From Planctomycetota bacterium (lineage in GTDB: Bacteria > Planctomycetota > Phycisphaerae > WQYP01), in assembly GCA_021851715.1 (NCBI GenBank), contig JAJZCR010000023.1, positions 1 through 49,271 of the forward strand: a DNA stretch of 49,271 nt, written 5' to 3'. Shown in pieces: positions 27,339-36,198 of this stretch. Within the stretch, counting starts at the first letter, position 1, and every line of letters starts with the position of its first letter. A model generated the notes under the pieces. It was not told the DNA's origin. It made no database searches and worked only from the letters and a program-made list of their open reading frames with translations. Made by a program: the position numbers and the translations under genes.

Positions 27339-28274
27339 TTGAATTCTGCGACATTGTCGTTTAACCCACGCCTGCGCCGAGAACCCGACGGCAGCATCAC
27401 CATTGCAGCTCCAGCCAAGCTGAACTTGGGATTACGCATCTTTTCGGTCCGCGATGACGGATACCACCCGATTGAATCGTGGTTTGTGCCCATCAGTTTT
27501 TACGACACCATCCGCATTATTCCGCAGGCCGATTTTGAACTGGTCGTCACGGGCCAGACTGCAGCTATTCCCGAAAAACTGCAGGACAATCTGGTGGGAA
27601 AAGCGGCCATTGCCCTGTTTAAGGCCGCAGGAAAAGAACCGCACGGGCGGATTATGCTGCACAAAATTATTCCACCAGGCGGAGGCTTGGGCGGCGGAAG
27701 TTCCGATGCCGCGGCCGCACTGCTGGCCCTCAACGCGGCATTTTCGCTGGAACAATCCGCGGTCAATCTGCAGGCACTCGCCCTGTCGCTGGGCAGCGAC
27801 GTGCCGTTTTTTGTACCCTGCCGGTCCGCCCTATGCCGTGGCCGCGGAGAAATCATGGAGGTTCTGGATTTTCGCCACGCCATCTATGCGGTGCTGCTGA
27901 TTTCACCGCAGGGCGTATCTACCCGGCTTGTCTATGAACATTTTGACCGATACCCACAACCCGAATTGCCGCCGGCGATGCAGTGGCAACAGTTGGCCCA
28001 GGCGGCACCAGCGGAAATTAACGCACAAATCAGTAACGATCTGGCCGGCCCGGCTTTCGCCATCGCCCCGTGGCTGGACACCTTACGCGCCGAATTAGCT
28101 CAAGCCGCCAACCAGCCGATTCATTTGAGCGGCAGTGGATCCACTCTCTTTACGCTTTTTGACAGCGGCCCGGCGGCCGCGGCCTTCGCTCACTTATGCC
28201 AACAGCGTTTTGCCCATCGTGTCAGGACCGTACCAGTACGTATTTATCGGCCCCACGAAGTACCGGGAGATTAA
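27339..28274 (+). CDS. ispE: 4-diphosphocytidyl-2-C-methyl-D-erythritol kinase
   Basis: A 311-residue GHMP kinase of the non-mevalonate isoprenoid pathway; it phosphorylates the 2-hydroxyl of CDP-methylerythritol. Motifs: IAAPAKLNLGLRI (with Lys27), GYHPIES, the ATP loop PPGGGLGGGSSDAAAAL (112-128), LGSDVPFF with catalytic Asp154 and the C-terminal LSGSGSTLF. The start is a TTG at 27339, preceded by GAAGGA. The coding frame before it has no better candidate. The N-terminal 18 residues are longer than in many homologues. It lies 69 bp after the TolC-like gene and may share its transcript. It converges with the Gfo/Idh/MocA gene. Confidence 0.94.
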   Translation: MNSATLSFNPRLRREPDGSITIAAPAKLNLGLRIFSVRDDGYHPIESWFVPISFYDTIRIIPQADFELVVTGQTAAIPEKLQDNLVGKAAIALFKAAGKEPHGRIMLHKIIPPGGGLGGGSSDAAAALLALNAAFSLEQSAVNLQALALSLGSDVPFFVPCRSALCRGRGEIMEVLDFRHAIYAVLLISPQGVSTRLVYEHFDRYPQPELPPAMQWQQLAQAAPAEINAQISNDLAGPAFAIAPWLDTLRAELAQAANQPIHLSGSGSTLFTLFDSGPAAAAFAHLCQQRFAHRVRTVPVRIYRPHEVPGD

Positions 28275-28356
28275 ACCATACCAGAGGCTAACCAGCCACG
28301 GAAATGACATCCGGCAAAGGCGCTGCCGCACCGGCGGACCTTACGATTTAAGGTCA

Positions 28357-29385
28357 TCACCGCGATGCCGACAGGATATCCTTCAGTTGCACAACGGTCC
28401 CCAACCGGCAAGACTCCAGGGCCGCCTGCACCATGGCAAAGCTGCGAATGTTATCTTTACCACTGGTTTCGGGCTGGCCCCCTTCACGAATGGCCCGTCC
28501 AAATTCAGCCAGGCTGTAATCCTGTCCGATGGCCGGCATGCCGGGAATATCGAGAAACCGTCGGGATCGCTCTTTGCCCCACGGCAGGCATGTGGTAAAT
28601 GTAACGCCCGAATCATCCCAGGCCAAAGATCCCTTGCGGGTCTGAATTTGCCAGTCTCCGTTCCAGGAGGTGGCCAATCGGCGGGCGGTCCAATCGCCGC
28701 AATAGCTTAGCACCACGCCGTTCTCCATTTCCACGACAGCCTTGAAAGCGGCATCATGTTTAAATTCCGGCGCACCGGTATGAATACTCCGCACGTAGAT
28801 GCTTTTGGCTTCCAATCCGGTGATATAGCGCATCAAGTCGGTATGGTGAATGGACATGTCCAGCAGAAGCGGATACTGCATGGTTTCACGGAAACTGCCT
28901 CGGAAATCCGACGCCAGGGCGAAGACAACGTCCGCGTGAACAAGACGGCCGAAGGTTTTTTTTGCCAGCAGGGTCCGCAGCAGATGAGGAGCCGGATTAT
29001 TGCGGTAATTCTGGCTCACCATCAAAATCCGCTTATGCAATTCGGCCTGCCTGATCATGTCCAGGGCACTGGGCATATCTTCCGCAATCGGCTTTTCCAC
29101 CAGCACATGAGCACCGGCAGACAACGCCTGGACCGCCAGCGGATGATGCGTTGCCGGTGGAGTTACCACCAGAACGGCATCGGCCTTGACCTTGGCCAAA
29201 GCCCGGTCCAATGAAGTAAAGCACAGGCTCGCCGGCATGGTCACTTTCCGGCGGGCGGCTTCCATATTTGCAGCGTTGGGATCCACCAGCGCCGCATGTT
29301 CAAATTGTTCGCTGCGTTGCACCACACCCAGCCACCCCCCGCCAAACCCTCCAACACCGCACTGAATAATCTTCATGGCTTTCAT
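28357..29385 (-). CDS. Gfo/Idh/MocA-family oxidoreductase
   Basis: A 342-residue NAD(P)-dependent dehydrogenase of the Gfo/Idh/MocA family. The Rossmann start is MKIIQCGVGGFGGGWL. Next come DAVLVVTPPATHHPLAVQAL and the family EKP motif (HVLVEKPIAED, with its lysine). The C-terminal domain holds LLDMSIHHTDLMRYITG with the conserved His pair. The ATG at 29385 has AGGAG 8 bases upstream; a TTG at 29409 is less likely. It is divergent from a sugar phosphate isomerase/epimerase gene. This pairing is common in oxidative sugar or inositol catabolism, where one gene product makes a keto sugar and the other isomerises it. The exact substrate is not determinable. Confidence 0.88.
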   Translation of the reverse strand: MKAMKIIQCGVGGFGGGWLGVVQRSEQFEHAALVDPNAANMEAARRKVTMPASLCFTSLDRALAKVKADAVLVVTPPATHHPLAVQALSAGAHVLVEKPIAEDMPSALDMIRQAELHKRILMVSQNYRNNPAPHLLRTLLAKKTFGRLVHADVVFALASDFRGSFRETMQYPLLLDMSIHHTDLMRYITGLEAKSIYVRSIHTGAPEFKHDAAFKAVVEMENGVVLSYCGDWTARRLATSWNGDWQIQTRKGSLAWDDSGVTFTTCLPWGKERSRRFLDIPGMPAIGQDYSLAEFGRAIREGGQPETSGKDNIRSFAMVQAALESCRLGTVVQLKDILSASR

Positions 29386-29532
29386 TTCACTGACTCCTGT
29401 TTTCTTCAACCTGGACTTCGTCTTTGCGCCTGCACCGCTTTAGTCCAGTCGGACTCCAGTGTAATAGCCAGCCCCGGCGGTATCAATAGATTACTACGAA
29501 GGGTGGCCAGACAACACGCGGATTGACGGGTG

Positions 29533-29550
29533 TTGGCGTCCAGTCGCCAA
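29533..29550. promoter_or_regulatory. inverted repeat TTGGCG-N6-CGCCAA between divergent sugar genes
   Basis: Perfect 6-bp arms around a 6-bp spacer, about 55 bp before the isomerase start and 150 bp before the oxidoreductase start. The position and symmetry suit an operator shared by both divergent genes. A TTGGCG-18-TACCAT arrangement overlaps it, suggesting a plus-strand promoter. Confidence 0.45.
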
Positions 29551-29604
29551 TCGTGCTACCATCTCCATGGGCGTTTAATGGTTTTACTAAATGAGGATAC
29601 GTTT

Positions 29605-30480
29605 ATGTCACATCAGGATATTCGCATTGGCACACTGGCCCCCATGAACAAAGGTGCCGCATATCTCAAGGAGATTTTGCCGCACGGTTTTGAAAGCTTC
29701 TCCGTCACCTGCTGGCAACATATAGGTGCCGTGGATGTCGAGCGTACCGCCAAAGAAATGGTGGAAGCCATCGGTGATCGGGCGGTTATCAGCTCGGTCG
29801 GTGTATACGGCAATATTTTGCAGGATGAAGTCTCCGCCCGCGATTTTGGCCGCCTCATTGATGCCGCCCATCTGTTCAAGTGCAATCTCGTAACCGGTTT
29901 CGCCGGAGCCATTGAAGGCAAACCGCTGCCAGAATCCCTCAATCAATTCAAAAAAGTCTGGGGAGAACTGGCTCGGCGGGCGGAAGCCAAGGGAGTCCGA
30001 ATCGCTTTTGAAAATTGTGACATGGGCGGCTGGTGGCATGATGTACGCTGGAATATCGCCCATTCTCCCACCGCATGGGACATGCTGTTTGAGGCGGTGC
30101 CTTCTCCGGCTCTCGGTCTTGAATGGGAACCCTGTCATCAGATGGTTTCCCTCATTGATCCTCTGCCGCAGCTTCGCAAGTGGGTGAAAAAGGTCTTCCA
30201 CGTTCATGGTAAAGATGCCACCGTCGCGTGGGATGTAATACGGACCAGCGGCATTCGTGGCGGCCAGCCTTATGTGTGGCATCGCACACCCGGCTTTGGC
30301 GACACCAACTGGACGGATGTTATTTCCATCCTGCGCATGGGCGGGTTCAAAGGCAGCATTGATATTGAAGGCTGGCATGATCCGGTCTACCATGAAAATC
30401 TGGAAATGACCGGCCAGGTGCATGCTCTTAATTACCTTAAAAATTGTCGCGGCGGACCGTTTGTCAGCAATCCGAAGTGA
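29605..30480 (+). CDS. sugar phosphate isomerase/epimerase (xylose isomerase-like TIM barrel)
   Basis: A 291-residue protein of the AP-endonuclease-2-like TIM-barrel family, which includes sugar and inositol isomerases and epimerases. Metal-ligand regions are visible: VRIAFENCDMGGWWHD, LGLEWEPCHQM, KVFHVHGKDA, and IDIEGWHDPVYH near the end. The ATG at 29605 has GAGG upstream; the frame continues upstream but with poorer starts. There is no signal peptide. The divergent Gfo/Idh/MocA gene points to a shared sugar pathway. The substrate is not identifiable from sequence alone. Confidence 0.85.
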   Translation: MSHQDIRIGTLAPMNKGAAYLKEILPHGFESFSVTCWQHIGAVDVERTAKEMVEAIGDRAVISSVGVYGNILQDEVSARDFGRLIDAAHLFKCNLVTGFAGAIEGKPLPESLNQFKKVWGELARRAEAKGVRIAFENCDMGGWWHDVRWNIAHSPTAWDMLFEAVPSPALGLEWEPCHQMVSLIDPLPQLRKWVKKVFHVHGKDATVAWDVIRTSGIRGGQPYVWHRTPGFGDTNWTDVISILRMGGFKGSIDIEGWHDPVYHENLEMTGQVHALNYLKNCRGGPFVSNPK

Positions 30481-30561
30481 TGAAATCGCCGCCGACGCCA
30501 CGCGACCAGGGACTTTGCAAAAGGTGCCTTGGCTCTATCTCTTTGCACAGGAACGCCCCGC

Positions 30562-31569
30562 ATGTTTCGGACTACAGTACACAATGTCGTAGCCTGCGTT
30601 GTTTTTGCTCTGCTGGCCCTGGCTCCATTCGGCCTGGCACCGGTGGCCTTGGCCGGCACCGGACCTGGCCTTGAACTGCTTCCCTGGCCGGACAACGCCT
30701 CTGCAGTCTTCACGCACAGCGCAACCATCTTCGGTGATACGCATACCAAGGGCAATAATGATCATTTTCAACTGACCAGCCTCAATTTCGATGGACGTTA
30801 CCGTCTCAGCAACGCCGCCAAAACACCGCCGCTCACGCTAAGCTCCCTGGCCCTGGGCTACGACGTTCAATACTTCAACATCAACACCACCGCATTGACC
30901 ATCCCCCATCATCTCATTGATGCTTCCATCGCGGCTGGCGAGGTGCTTTACCATTCTTCCCGCTGGAGAATTTCGTTTGTCGGTGGGGCGGAATATTCCG
31001 GCTCCAGCATTGGCGGTGACCCGGACGCCTATTACGGGCGAGCCGATTTGCTCGGCCAATACCGCATGGATAAAAATCGCGAACTCATTGTAGGCCTGGA
31101 TTACTACGGCAACCGGCTTTTTCTGCCGGATGTTCCCCTGCCGATTATCGCCTACAACTGGCGCATCAATCGTCGATTGGAAATTTTTACGGGCGTTCCC
31201 TATGTCGGCCTGAAATGGAAGCCCAATTCACGCCTGCAGATGCGACTTTTTTATGAGATTCCCTATTACGGCAGCGCCATCTTCAAGTATCGCCTTTTCG
31301 ATCATGTCAAACTTCTCGCTGACTACACCGGCGATGAAAATGCCTTTCACGTCCACGGCACACCAAATACCCAGCGACTGTTTTTCTCGCAGCAGCGTGT
31401 TGAGGCCGGCCTAAGCTGGCGCCCCATGCGGGCTATTCGCGTGGAGTTGACGGGCGGATACGCATTTGGACAGGAATTTCAGAGCGGTTTCGATGTTCGT
31501 CAATTAACTACCCTTTCCCAGATCGCACCCGAGCCTTACGCCCGTATCGACATTGCCTTCGGCTTCTAG
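30562..31569 (+). CDS. exported outer-membrane beta-barrel candidate (DUF6268-like)
   Basis: A 335-residue protein with a signal peptide (about 1-31, ending VALAGT). The mature part has repeated amphipathic strands rich in aromatic residues: SLALGYDVQYFNINTT, WRISFVGGAEYSG, LIVGLDYYGNRLF, LPIIAYNWRINRRLEIFTGVP, then RMRLFYEIPYYG-like and RIDIAFGF at the C-terminus. The final residue is Phe, as in many outer-membrane barrels. The style resembles DUF6268 proteins, but that is from pattern memory. AGGAA lies before the ATG. It is followed 46 bp later by the RNase HII-like gene. Confidence 0.7.
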   Translation: MFRTTVHNVVACVVFALLALAPFGLAPVALAGTGPGLELLPWPDNASAVFTHSATIFGDTHTKGNNDHFQLTSLNFDGRYRLSNAAKTPPLTLSSLALGYDVQYFNINTTALTIPHHLIDASIAAGEVLYHSSRWRISFVGGAEYSGSSIGGDPDAYYGRADLLGQYRMDKNRELIVGLDYYGNRLFLPDVPLPIIAYNWRINRRLEIFTGVPYVGLKWKPNSRLQMRLFYEIPYYGSAIFKYRLFDHVKLLADYTGDENAFHVHGTPNTQRLFFSQQRVEAGLSWRPMRAIRVELTGGYAFGQEFQSGFDVRQLTTLSQIAPEPYARIDIAFGF

Positions 31570-31615
31570 CCGCCAATGCATGCGGTTCAATCTCATCCCG
31601 GTTAACATACCATCC

Positions 31616-32638
31616 ATGATTGTCGCGGGTATTGATGAAGCCGGTTACGGCCCGCTGCTTGGCCCCCTGGTTATTTCGGCGACCGCCTTTCGTGTGCCTG
31701 TAACCGCGGCTACCCCGGCGGCTCATGGCCACGAACCACCGGCCCTGCTCGAAGCCGGAAATTTCTGGGCAGCGTTATCCGCCGCCGTGACGGCCAAGCC
31801 GCCCGTCCAGCCTGGAAAACTGATTGTCGCGGATTCCAAAATCGTTCATGCCCGGGTTGATGGCCTGAGCCTGCTGGAGCAGACCACGCTGGCCTTTACA
31901 CAGGTGCTGGGCAAAATTTTATCATCCACCGCCGATGTCCCCCCATCCGCCTCCACACTCCAGCAACTGCTGCTTTCGCTGGGCCAGCCACCGGAGCCGG
32001 TTTTTCAGCAGCCCTGGTATCAAGGCGACGGCCCATTGCCGCGGTTTGGCTCCGGTACCATCGGACCGACCGCCAATTTTCTCGCCCGTACTCTGTACAC
32101 CGCCGATATTACGCCCGTGGCCCTGCGCACCCGGGTCATTGCCGAGCACGAATTTAATCGGCTCGTGGCCGTCACCAACAACAAAGCCTCGGTATTGATG
32201 GGAGCAACCTTCGCTCATTTGTCCTGGCTATGCCGCCAATTCGCCGCGGAAGACCTGCTGGTCATCATCGATAAACAGGGAGGACGCGACCGCTATCTGG
32301 ATATACTTTTGGAAACTTTCCCCGAAAGCCGCATAAAAGTTCTCGCCGAATCAAAGTCCTTCAGCGGCTACGTATTAACCGGCAGCCATAAGCCGGCCAC
32401 CATTTGTTTTTCGCCGAAAGCGGAATCGGTCTGCCTGGCGACCGCCCTGGCCAGCATGATCTGCAAATACCTGCGCGAGGTTCTGATGCACGATTTTAAT
32501 CAGTGGTTTCAACTGCGCATTCCATCACTGGCTCCTACGGCCGGTTATTACCAGGATGGACAACGCTGGCTGCAGGATGTCAGCGGGCATTTAGCTAAAA
32601 TCGGTCTGGATCCGGAACGAATCCTGCGCATACGCTGA
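31616..32638 (+). CDS. divergent RNase HII-like protein
   Basis: A 340-residue protein resembling RNase HII, though longer than the usual 200-250 residues. It starts VAGIDEAGYGPLLGPLVIS, where RNase HII normally has DEAGRG; the Arg is Tyr here. Next come VADSKIV (Asp73) like the DSK motif, LLVIIDKQGG (Asp219), and ESVCLATALASMICKYLRE (Glu270), which matches the AxAAASIxAKVxRD region with Glu in the Asp position. An insertion of about 100 residues lies between Asp73 and Asp219. Acidic residues Asp7, Glu8, Asp219 and Glu270 could form the two-metal site. The start has no good ribosome binding site; an ATG at 31580 is an alternative. It may be a nuclease of altered specificity. Confidence 0.78.
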   Translation: MIVAGIDEAGYGPLLGPLVISATAFRVPVTAATPAAHGHEPPALLEAGNFWAALSAAVTAKPPVQPGKLIVADSKIVHARVDGLSLLEQTTLAFTQVLGKILSSTADVPPSASTLQQLLLSLGQPPEPVFQQPWYQGDGPLPRFGSGTIGPTANFLARTLYTADITPVALRTRVIAEHEFNRLVAVTNNKASVLMGATFAHLSWLCRQFAAEDLLVIIDKQGGRDRYLDILLETFPESRIKVLAESKSFSGYVLTGSHKPATICFSPKAESVCLATALASMICKYLREVLMHDFNQWFQLRIPSLAPTAGYYQDGQRWLQDVSGHLAKIGLDPERILRIR

Positions 32639-32645
32639 AGTGCCG

Positions 32646-35108
32646 TTAAGGCAAGGCCAACGGGGCATTCATATTGGCCCCTGACTCGGAACTCGGACCC
32701 GAATCTTTGGTGGCCTGCGTCGTGGCGGGAACCTTGGGCGGCTTAATGGCCGCCTGCTGTGAAAGCAAATCGGCCCACTGGGCTGCAAGTCTGCTTGAAT
32801 CCTTGTGGGCCAGCAGCGCCAGTGCGCGGGTAATGGCAGTCCCGGGCCCCGTGGCACGGGCCAATTCGGCTTTGAGCATCATCCAGCGGTAACACATCAT
32901 ACGAATCAGCGGATGCGAACTGGTTTTCAGGGACAAAATCGCTTTTTGCAGTTTTGCCGGCAACCCGGTCAATGGCGCCTGCCGGACAATCCACGCCTGC
33001 ACCAGCGAGTTCTCCGGCTGCGATAACACCTGGAGCAAGGCCGAGGTGGCCAGTCTTCGGAGTTTAGCCGGCGCGAGCGACGTTCCTGTTTCGGAAGGCT
33101 GTGCCGGCGCGGCGGCAGCCATCTGCCGCAGGCGCGGCAACTGCACCACCAGCACTCCGGCGGCCAACATGGCCTTTTGTCCGGTCAACGTCGGCAACTC
33201 GTGGGCGACACGTGCAAATTCGCTCAGCGAATTGCCGCAAAAGCCATGGATATTGAAATAACCCGCGGAAAGTTCCTGTCCACCCAGGCCCGGAGCCATC
33301 TGCCCATGGTCCGCCACTGGATTGGTGATAATTTCAATGTTGCCGCCGATGAGCGAGCTGGGGTTGCTCCATATCAGGTTCATCAACGGTCCCTGGTCCA
33401 CGCGGTAGCGCACCGTCAACGTGGATTGACTTCCCAGTTGCATCACCTCTGGATTTTCATCCACCGCATACACTCCCAGGTTCACGGTATGCAGTCCGTC
33501 TATCTGCCCAGCCAGCGCCACCGCAGTGGTCACCGCCGTACCAGGCCCCACCGCCAGGGTATGACCTGTGGCGTTAAAAAAATGAACCTTGAGGTAAAGC
33601 GGTTGGCCGTAGTCGACCATGCGGTGCGACCAACTTGTGGTAACCAAAACGACCCGTGATGGATGATCCACCGCATTGAGAATATGCGAAGGATAATCCT
33701 CCACCAACCCCGCCAGGGTTTCACCGGCAGGGCTGCGATGCAACTTCACTTGCAGTTGGCGGGCAGCTTGCGCTACATCCAACGCCAGCAGACTGGAAGG
33801 CGGATGCGTCCATAATTTTTGCAAAATAAACCCGGCGCGGGCACGATCCCCCTGCCGCACAGCCAGCCGGGCCAAACCAATACGTGCGTAAGGATCCAGA
33901 CCGGCAGCCTGAAACGCGACTTTCGCCGCATGGTATTTCTTTTCCCGTAAAAGTTGCCAGCCAATCAGCCGCCGGTACAGCGATTCATCCGTGGGGGCCA
34001 ATTTATGCCAGGCGGCAATCTGCGCGGCGATATTTGTCGGCACGGTAGCACCATAATACAAATTCAGCCAAATTTTATCAGCCGCAAATTCCGCGACTTT
34101 GGGATGGGCTTTGGCCAATGCCGTCAGCCGAGATTGCACGCGCCCCAGCAATTCAACCCCATCGGGGCTGTCCACCGGACGGCCCTGGCTGTGCGCAGCA
34201 AGGGCCAGCATCAGCAGGTGGGTTGAGACATTTTTCATCGCCAGCAATTCCCGCGAAAACGCGTCAAATTGCGGATATTCGCCGGCAATCGCCCAATCCT
34301 CCGCCAAAACCAGAGAAACATCTGAACTGATGGGTATATCCGCTCGCTGATATTGGCTGATGGCAGCATCCATCCAGGTGGCGGCCAAACGGTAATCGCC
34401 CGCTTTCGCCATCAAGCGGGCCACGGTGGCGACCACCGTGGGCTGGTACGGATCAGCATGCAGCACCCGCAGCAGAACCTTAAGTTGCCGTTGCGGACCA
34501 GCATGCTTGTGGACTAACTCGGCCGCCATGTCCTGAAGTGCCGCCAGATTTGCCGGATTAAACTTCACGGCCAGCGTCAACATTTTCCAGGCCGCCGACT
34601 GCCGGGACTGCGACGCAAGTAACCGGGACGCCCGCAGGGCAATGGCACTGGCCACTTGTGGATTCAAGTTCCGACCGTCCAGCGCCGCCATATACACGTT
34701 AAGGCGCTGCTGCACCGTTTGCCGTGAGGCCGCCAGATCATCGATAAATTGCACCTGGGCCGTTAGATTTTTAGGATTCAGGGCCACGATAGATAACAGG
34801 CTCTTCTGCGCCACGGTGTAATTGTGCAACGCCTCCGCCGCATCCGCCTGCAACCGCAAAACAGTCAGGGAATTGGGATTCAGCCTGCGAGCCATGTTAA
34901 GCAGGGTCAAGGCTTCGCGGGCGGCCAGGGGTGTTGGCACGGTAACGTTGCGTCCTGCCGCCCGGGCATCATTAATGAGTTGTCCCACCAGGAGGGCTTT
35001 GGATCCGGCATGTTGCTGCGCCATCACGGGTGAAACAGCCGTAAACGCTCCAATACACCACCCCATCAATAGAGCTTTTTTTATACATGCAATACGCTTT
35101 GGCGACAT
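32646..35108 (-). CDS. large exported TPR-like repeat protein
   Basis: An 820-residue protein with a signal peptide (about 1-32, ending SPVMA). Residues about 45-430 are alpha-helical with TPR-like pairs (LLNMARRLNPNSLTVLRLQADAAEA, SLLSIVALNPKN, LTLAVKFNPANLAALQDMA, VLLRVLHADPYQPTVVATVARLM). The middle (about 470-640) turns into beta-rich, Ig-like segments (VVLVTTSWSHRM, LYLKVHFFNATGH, STLTVRYRVDQG). The C-terminal part is helical with a low-complexity tail rich in Thr, Pro and Ala. The protein probably acts as a periplasmic scaffold. AGGG precedes the ATG at 35108. It converges with the RNase HII-like gene, stop codons 7 bp apart. No enzymatic motif is seen. Confidence 0.75.
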   Translation of the reverse strand: MSPKRIACIKKALLMGWCIGAFTAVSPVMAQQHAGSKALLVGQLINDARAAGRNVTVPTPLAAREALTLLNMARRLNPNSLTVLRLQADAAEALHNYTVAQKSLLSIVALNPKNLTAQVQFIDDLAASRQTVQQRLNVYMAALDGRNLNPQVASAIALRASRLLASQSRQSAAWKMLTLAVKFNPANLAALQDMAAELVHKHAGPQRQLKVLLRVLHADPYQPTVVATVARLMAKAGDYRLAATWMDAAISQYQRADIPISSDVSLVLAEDWAIAGEYPQFDAFSRELLAMKNVSTHLLMLALAAHSQGRPVDSPDGVELLGRVQSRLTALAKAHPKVAEFAADKIWLNLYYGATVPTNIAAQIAAWHKLAPTDESLYRRLIGWQLLREKKYHAAKVAFQAAGLDPYARIGLARLAVRQGDRARAGFILQKLWTHPPSSLLALDVAQAARQLQVKLHRSPAGETLAGLVEDYPSHILNAVDHPSRVVLVTTSWSHRMVDYGQPLYLKVHFFNATGHTLAVGPGTAVTTAVALAGQIDGLHTVNLGVYAVDENPEVMQLGSQSTLTVRYRVDQGPLMNLIWSNPSSLIGGNIEIITNPVADHGQMAPGLGGQELSAGYFNIHGFCGNSLSEFARVAHELPTLTGQKAMLAAGVLVVQLPRLRQMAAAAPAQPSETGTSLAPAKLRRLATSALLQVLSQPENSLVQAWIVRQAPLTGLPAKLQKAILSLKTSSHPLIRMMCYRWMMLKAELARATGPGTAITRALALLAHKDSSRLAAQWADLLSQQAAIKPPKVPATTQATKDSGPSSESGANMNAPLALP

Positions 35109-35177
35109 AGACACCCTTCACTGACGTTACCAACTCAGCCGTGGTGTAATATCGGCTTACCGGCCCTGCGGCACGTC

Positions 35178-35420
35178 TTAAAATCCAAGTTTTGACAAGT
35201 TGGTTTGACCGCCGGGTAACCGGCCAAAGAACCAACAACCATATAAATTGTACCACGGCACCTCAGTTATCGCATCAAGCTCCACAATATTGGTGATTTT
35301 ATCAGACGCCCGCCTGTCCCAAGCCGATAATAGCCTTCTAGGATCGCGCCAGAAGCCCACATTCTGCCTCGCATAGCGCAAAAACCGGCCCACATCCATA
35401 GCCTTAGCCGCCTGATCCAT
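35178..35420 (-). CDS. possible small protein of 80 residues
   Basis: The frame begins MDQAAKAMDVGRFLRYARQN, 10 bp after the stop of the PDZ-like gene on the same strand, and ends GCWFFGRLPGGQTNLSKLGF. Composition is protein-like, but no family or strong ribosome binding site is recognised; the GGTACCGGG before the ATG is too close. It could be translated by coupling with the upstream gene. It is the only candidate in the 320-bp gap between the PDZ-like and TPR-like genes. Confidence 0.3.
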   Translation of the reverse strand: MDQAAKAMDVGRFLRYARQNVGFWRDPRRLLSAWDRRASDKITNIVELDAITEVPWYNLYGCWFFGRLPGGQTNLSKLGF

Positions 35421-35430
35421 CCCGGTACCG

Positions 35431-36189
35431 TTACCGCTTATAACGGGCAACAAAGGCCGCAGCAGCCGCTTGTCGCCGTGCCAGCATCGCGCCGAGTTGG
35501 CCCAGGTCTCGCGGCACCCCTACCAACCGCACCGGTAACGATACCACCGCAAGCCCGCGAATGACACTTAGCCTTACCACGTCTCCGGGTTTTAACTCCT
35601 GAATCTGCTGGCGAAAAGCTTCGGCCGTCATCCAAAGCGGAAAAATCCGCCCGTTGATTCCGATGATCATGTCCGTGGCACGCAGCACGGCCGCTGCGGG
35701 AAAACCCGGCAAAATCGCCACCACCGTCGCCGCCTCGCACGCTATGTGGTGGCCATGCAAACGCACGGTTACCCGCTGCATGTTGTACCGCACACCGATA
35801 AACGATACCGGCCCGCCCAATACCGGGGTACGTGCCATCAAATAGAGTTGCAACGCCACTTTCAGCAGCCGGTTGGCTTTTTCCGCGTTGTGCGTCCGCC
35901 TTAAATCATTTAACACGGCAGGCAGTCGCGACGGGTTTTCCCGCATTAAAAAGCTCTGCGCCCGCGAGCGCACCTGCCACTGATCAGAAGACAGCATGGC
36001 CACGGCGGATTTTAATGTGAGTTTCTCATGCAGGGCTGGAGCAAAAGATTTTTCTCTTGAAGCCGTGTGTGTTGATGGGGTCGATCGAGGCGCTGCCACC
36101 GCACCGCAATCAAGGCGGCACCAGACCATCGCCCCCAGCAGCGCCATGCCCACAGCCGCAGTCTTGAAAACTTGCCGTTGCTCTGTCAT
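35431..36189 (-). CDS. exported PDZ-like protein
   Basis: A 252-residue protein. Residues about 10-33 form a signal or anchor helix. Residues about 50-120 are helical (LKSAVAMLSSDQWQVRSRAQSFL), resembling a HEAT-like unit. The C-terminal half carries a PDZ-like fold: VSFIGVRYNM, then GFPAAAVLRATDMIIGINGR, then QELKPGDVVRLSVIRG. No protease domain accompanies it. It starts 9 bp after the stop of the FHA gene, so the two are probably translationally coupled. A role in recognising C-terminal peptides or in scaffolding at the membrane is inferred from PDZ biology; partners are unknown. Confidence 0.75.
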   Translation of the reverse strand: MTEQRQVFKTAAVGMALLGAMVWCRLDCGAVAAPRSTPSTHTASREKSFAPALHEKLTLKSAVAMLSSDQWQVRSRAQSFLMRENPSRLPAVLNDLRRTHNAEKANRLLKVALQLYLMARTPVLGGPVSFIGVRYNMQRVTVRLHGHHIACEAATVVAILPGFPAAAVLRATDMIIGINGRIFPLWMTAEAFRQQIQELKPGDVVRLSVIRGLAVVSLPVRLVGVPRDLGQLGAMLARRQAAAAAFVARYKR

Positions 36190-36198
36190 GAGACATCA

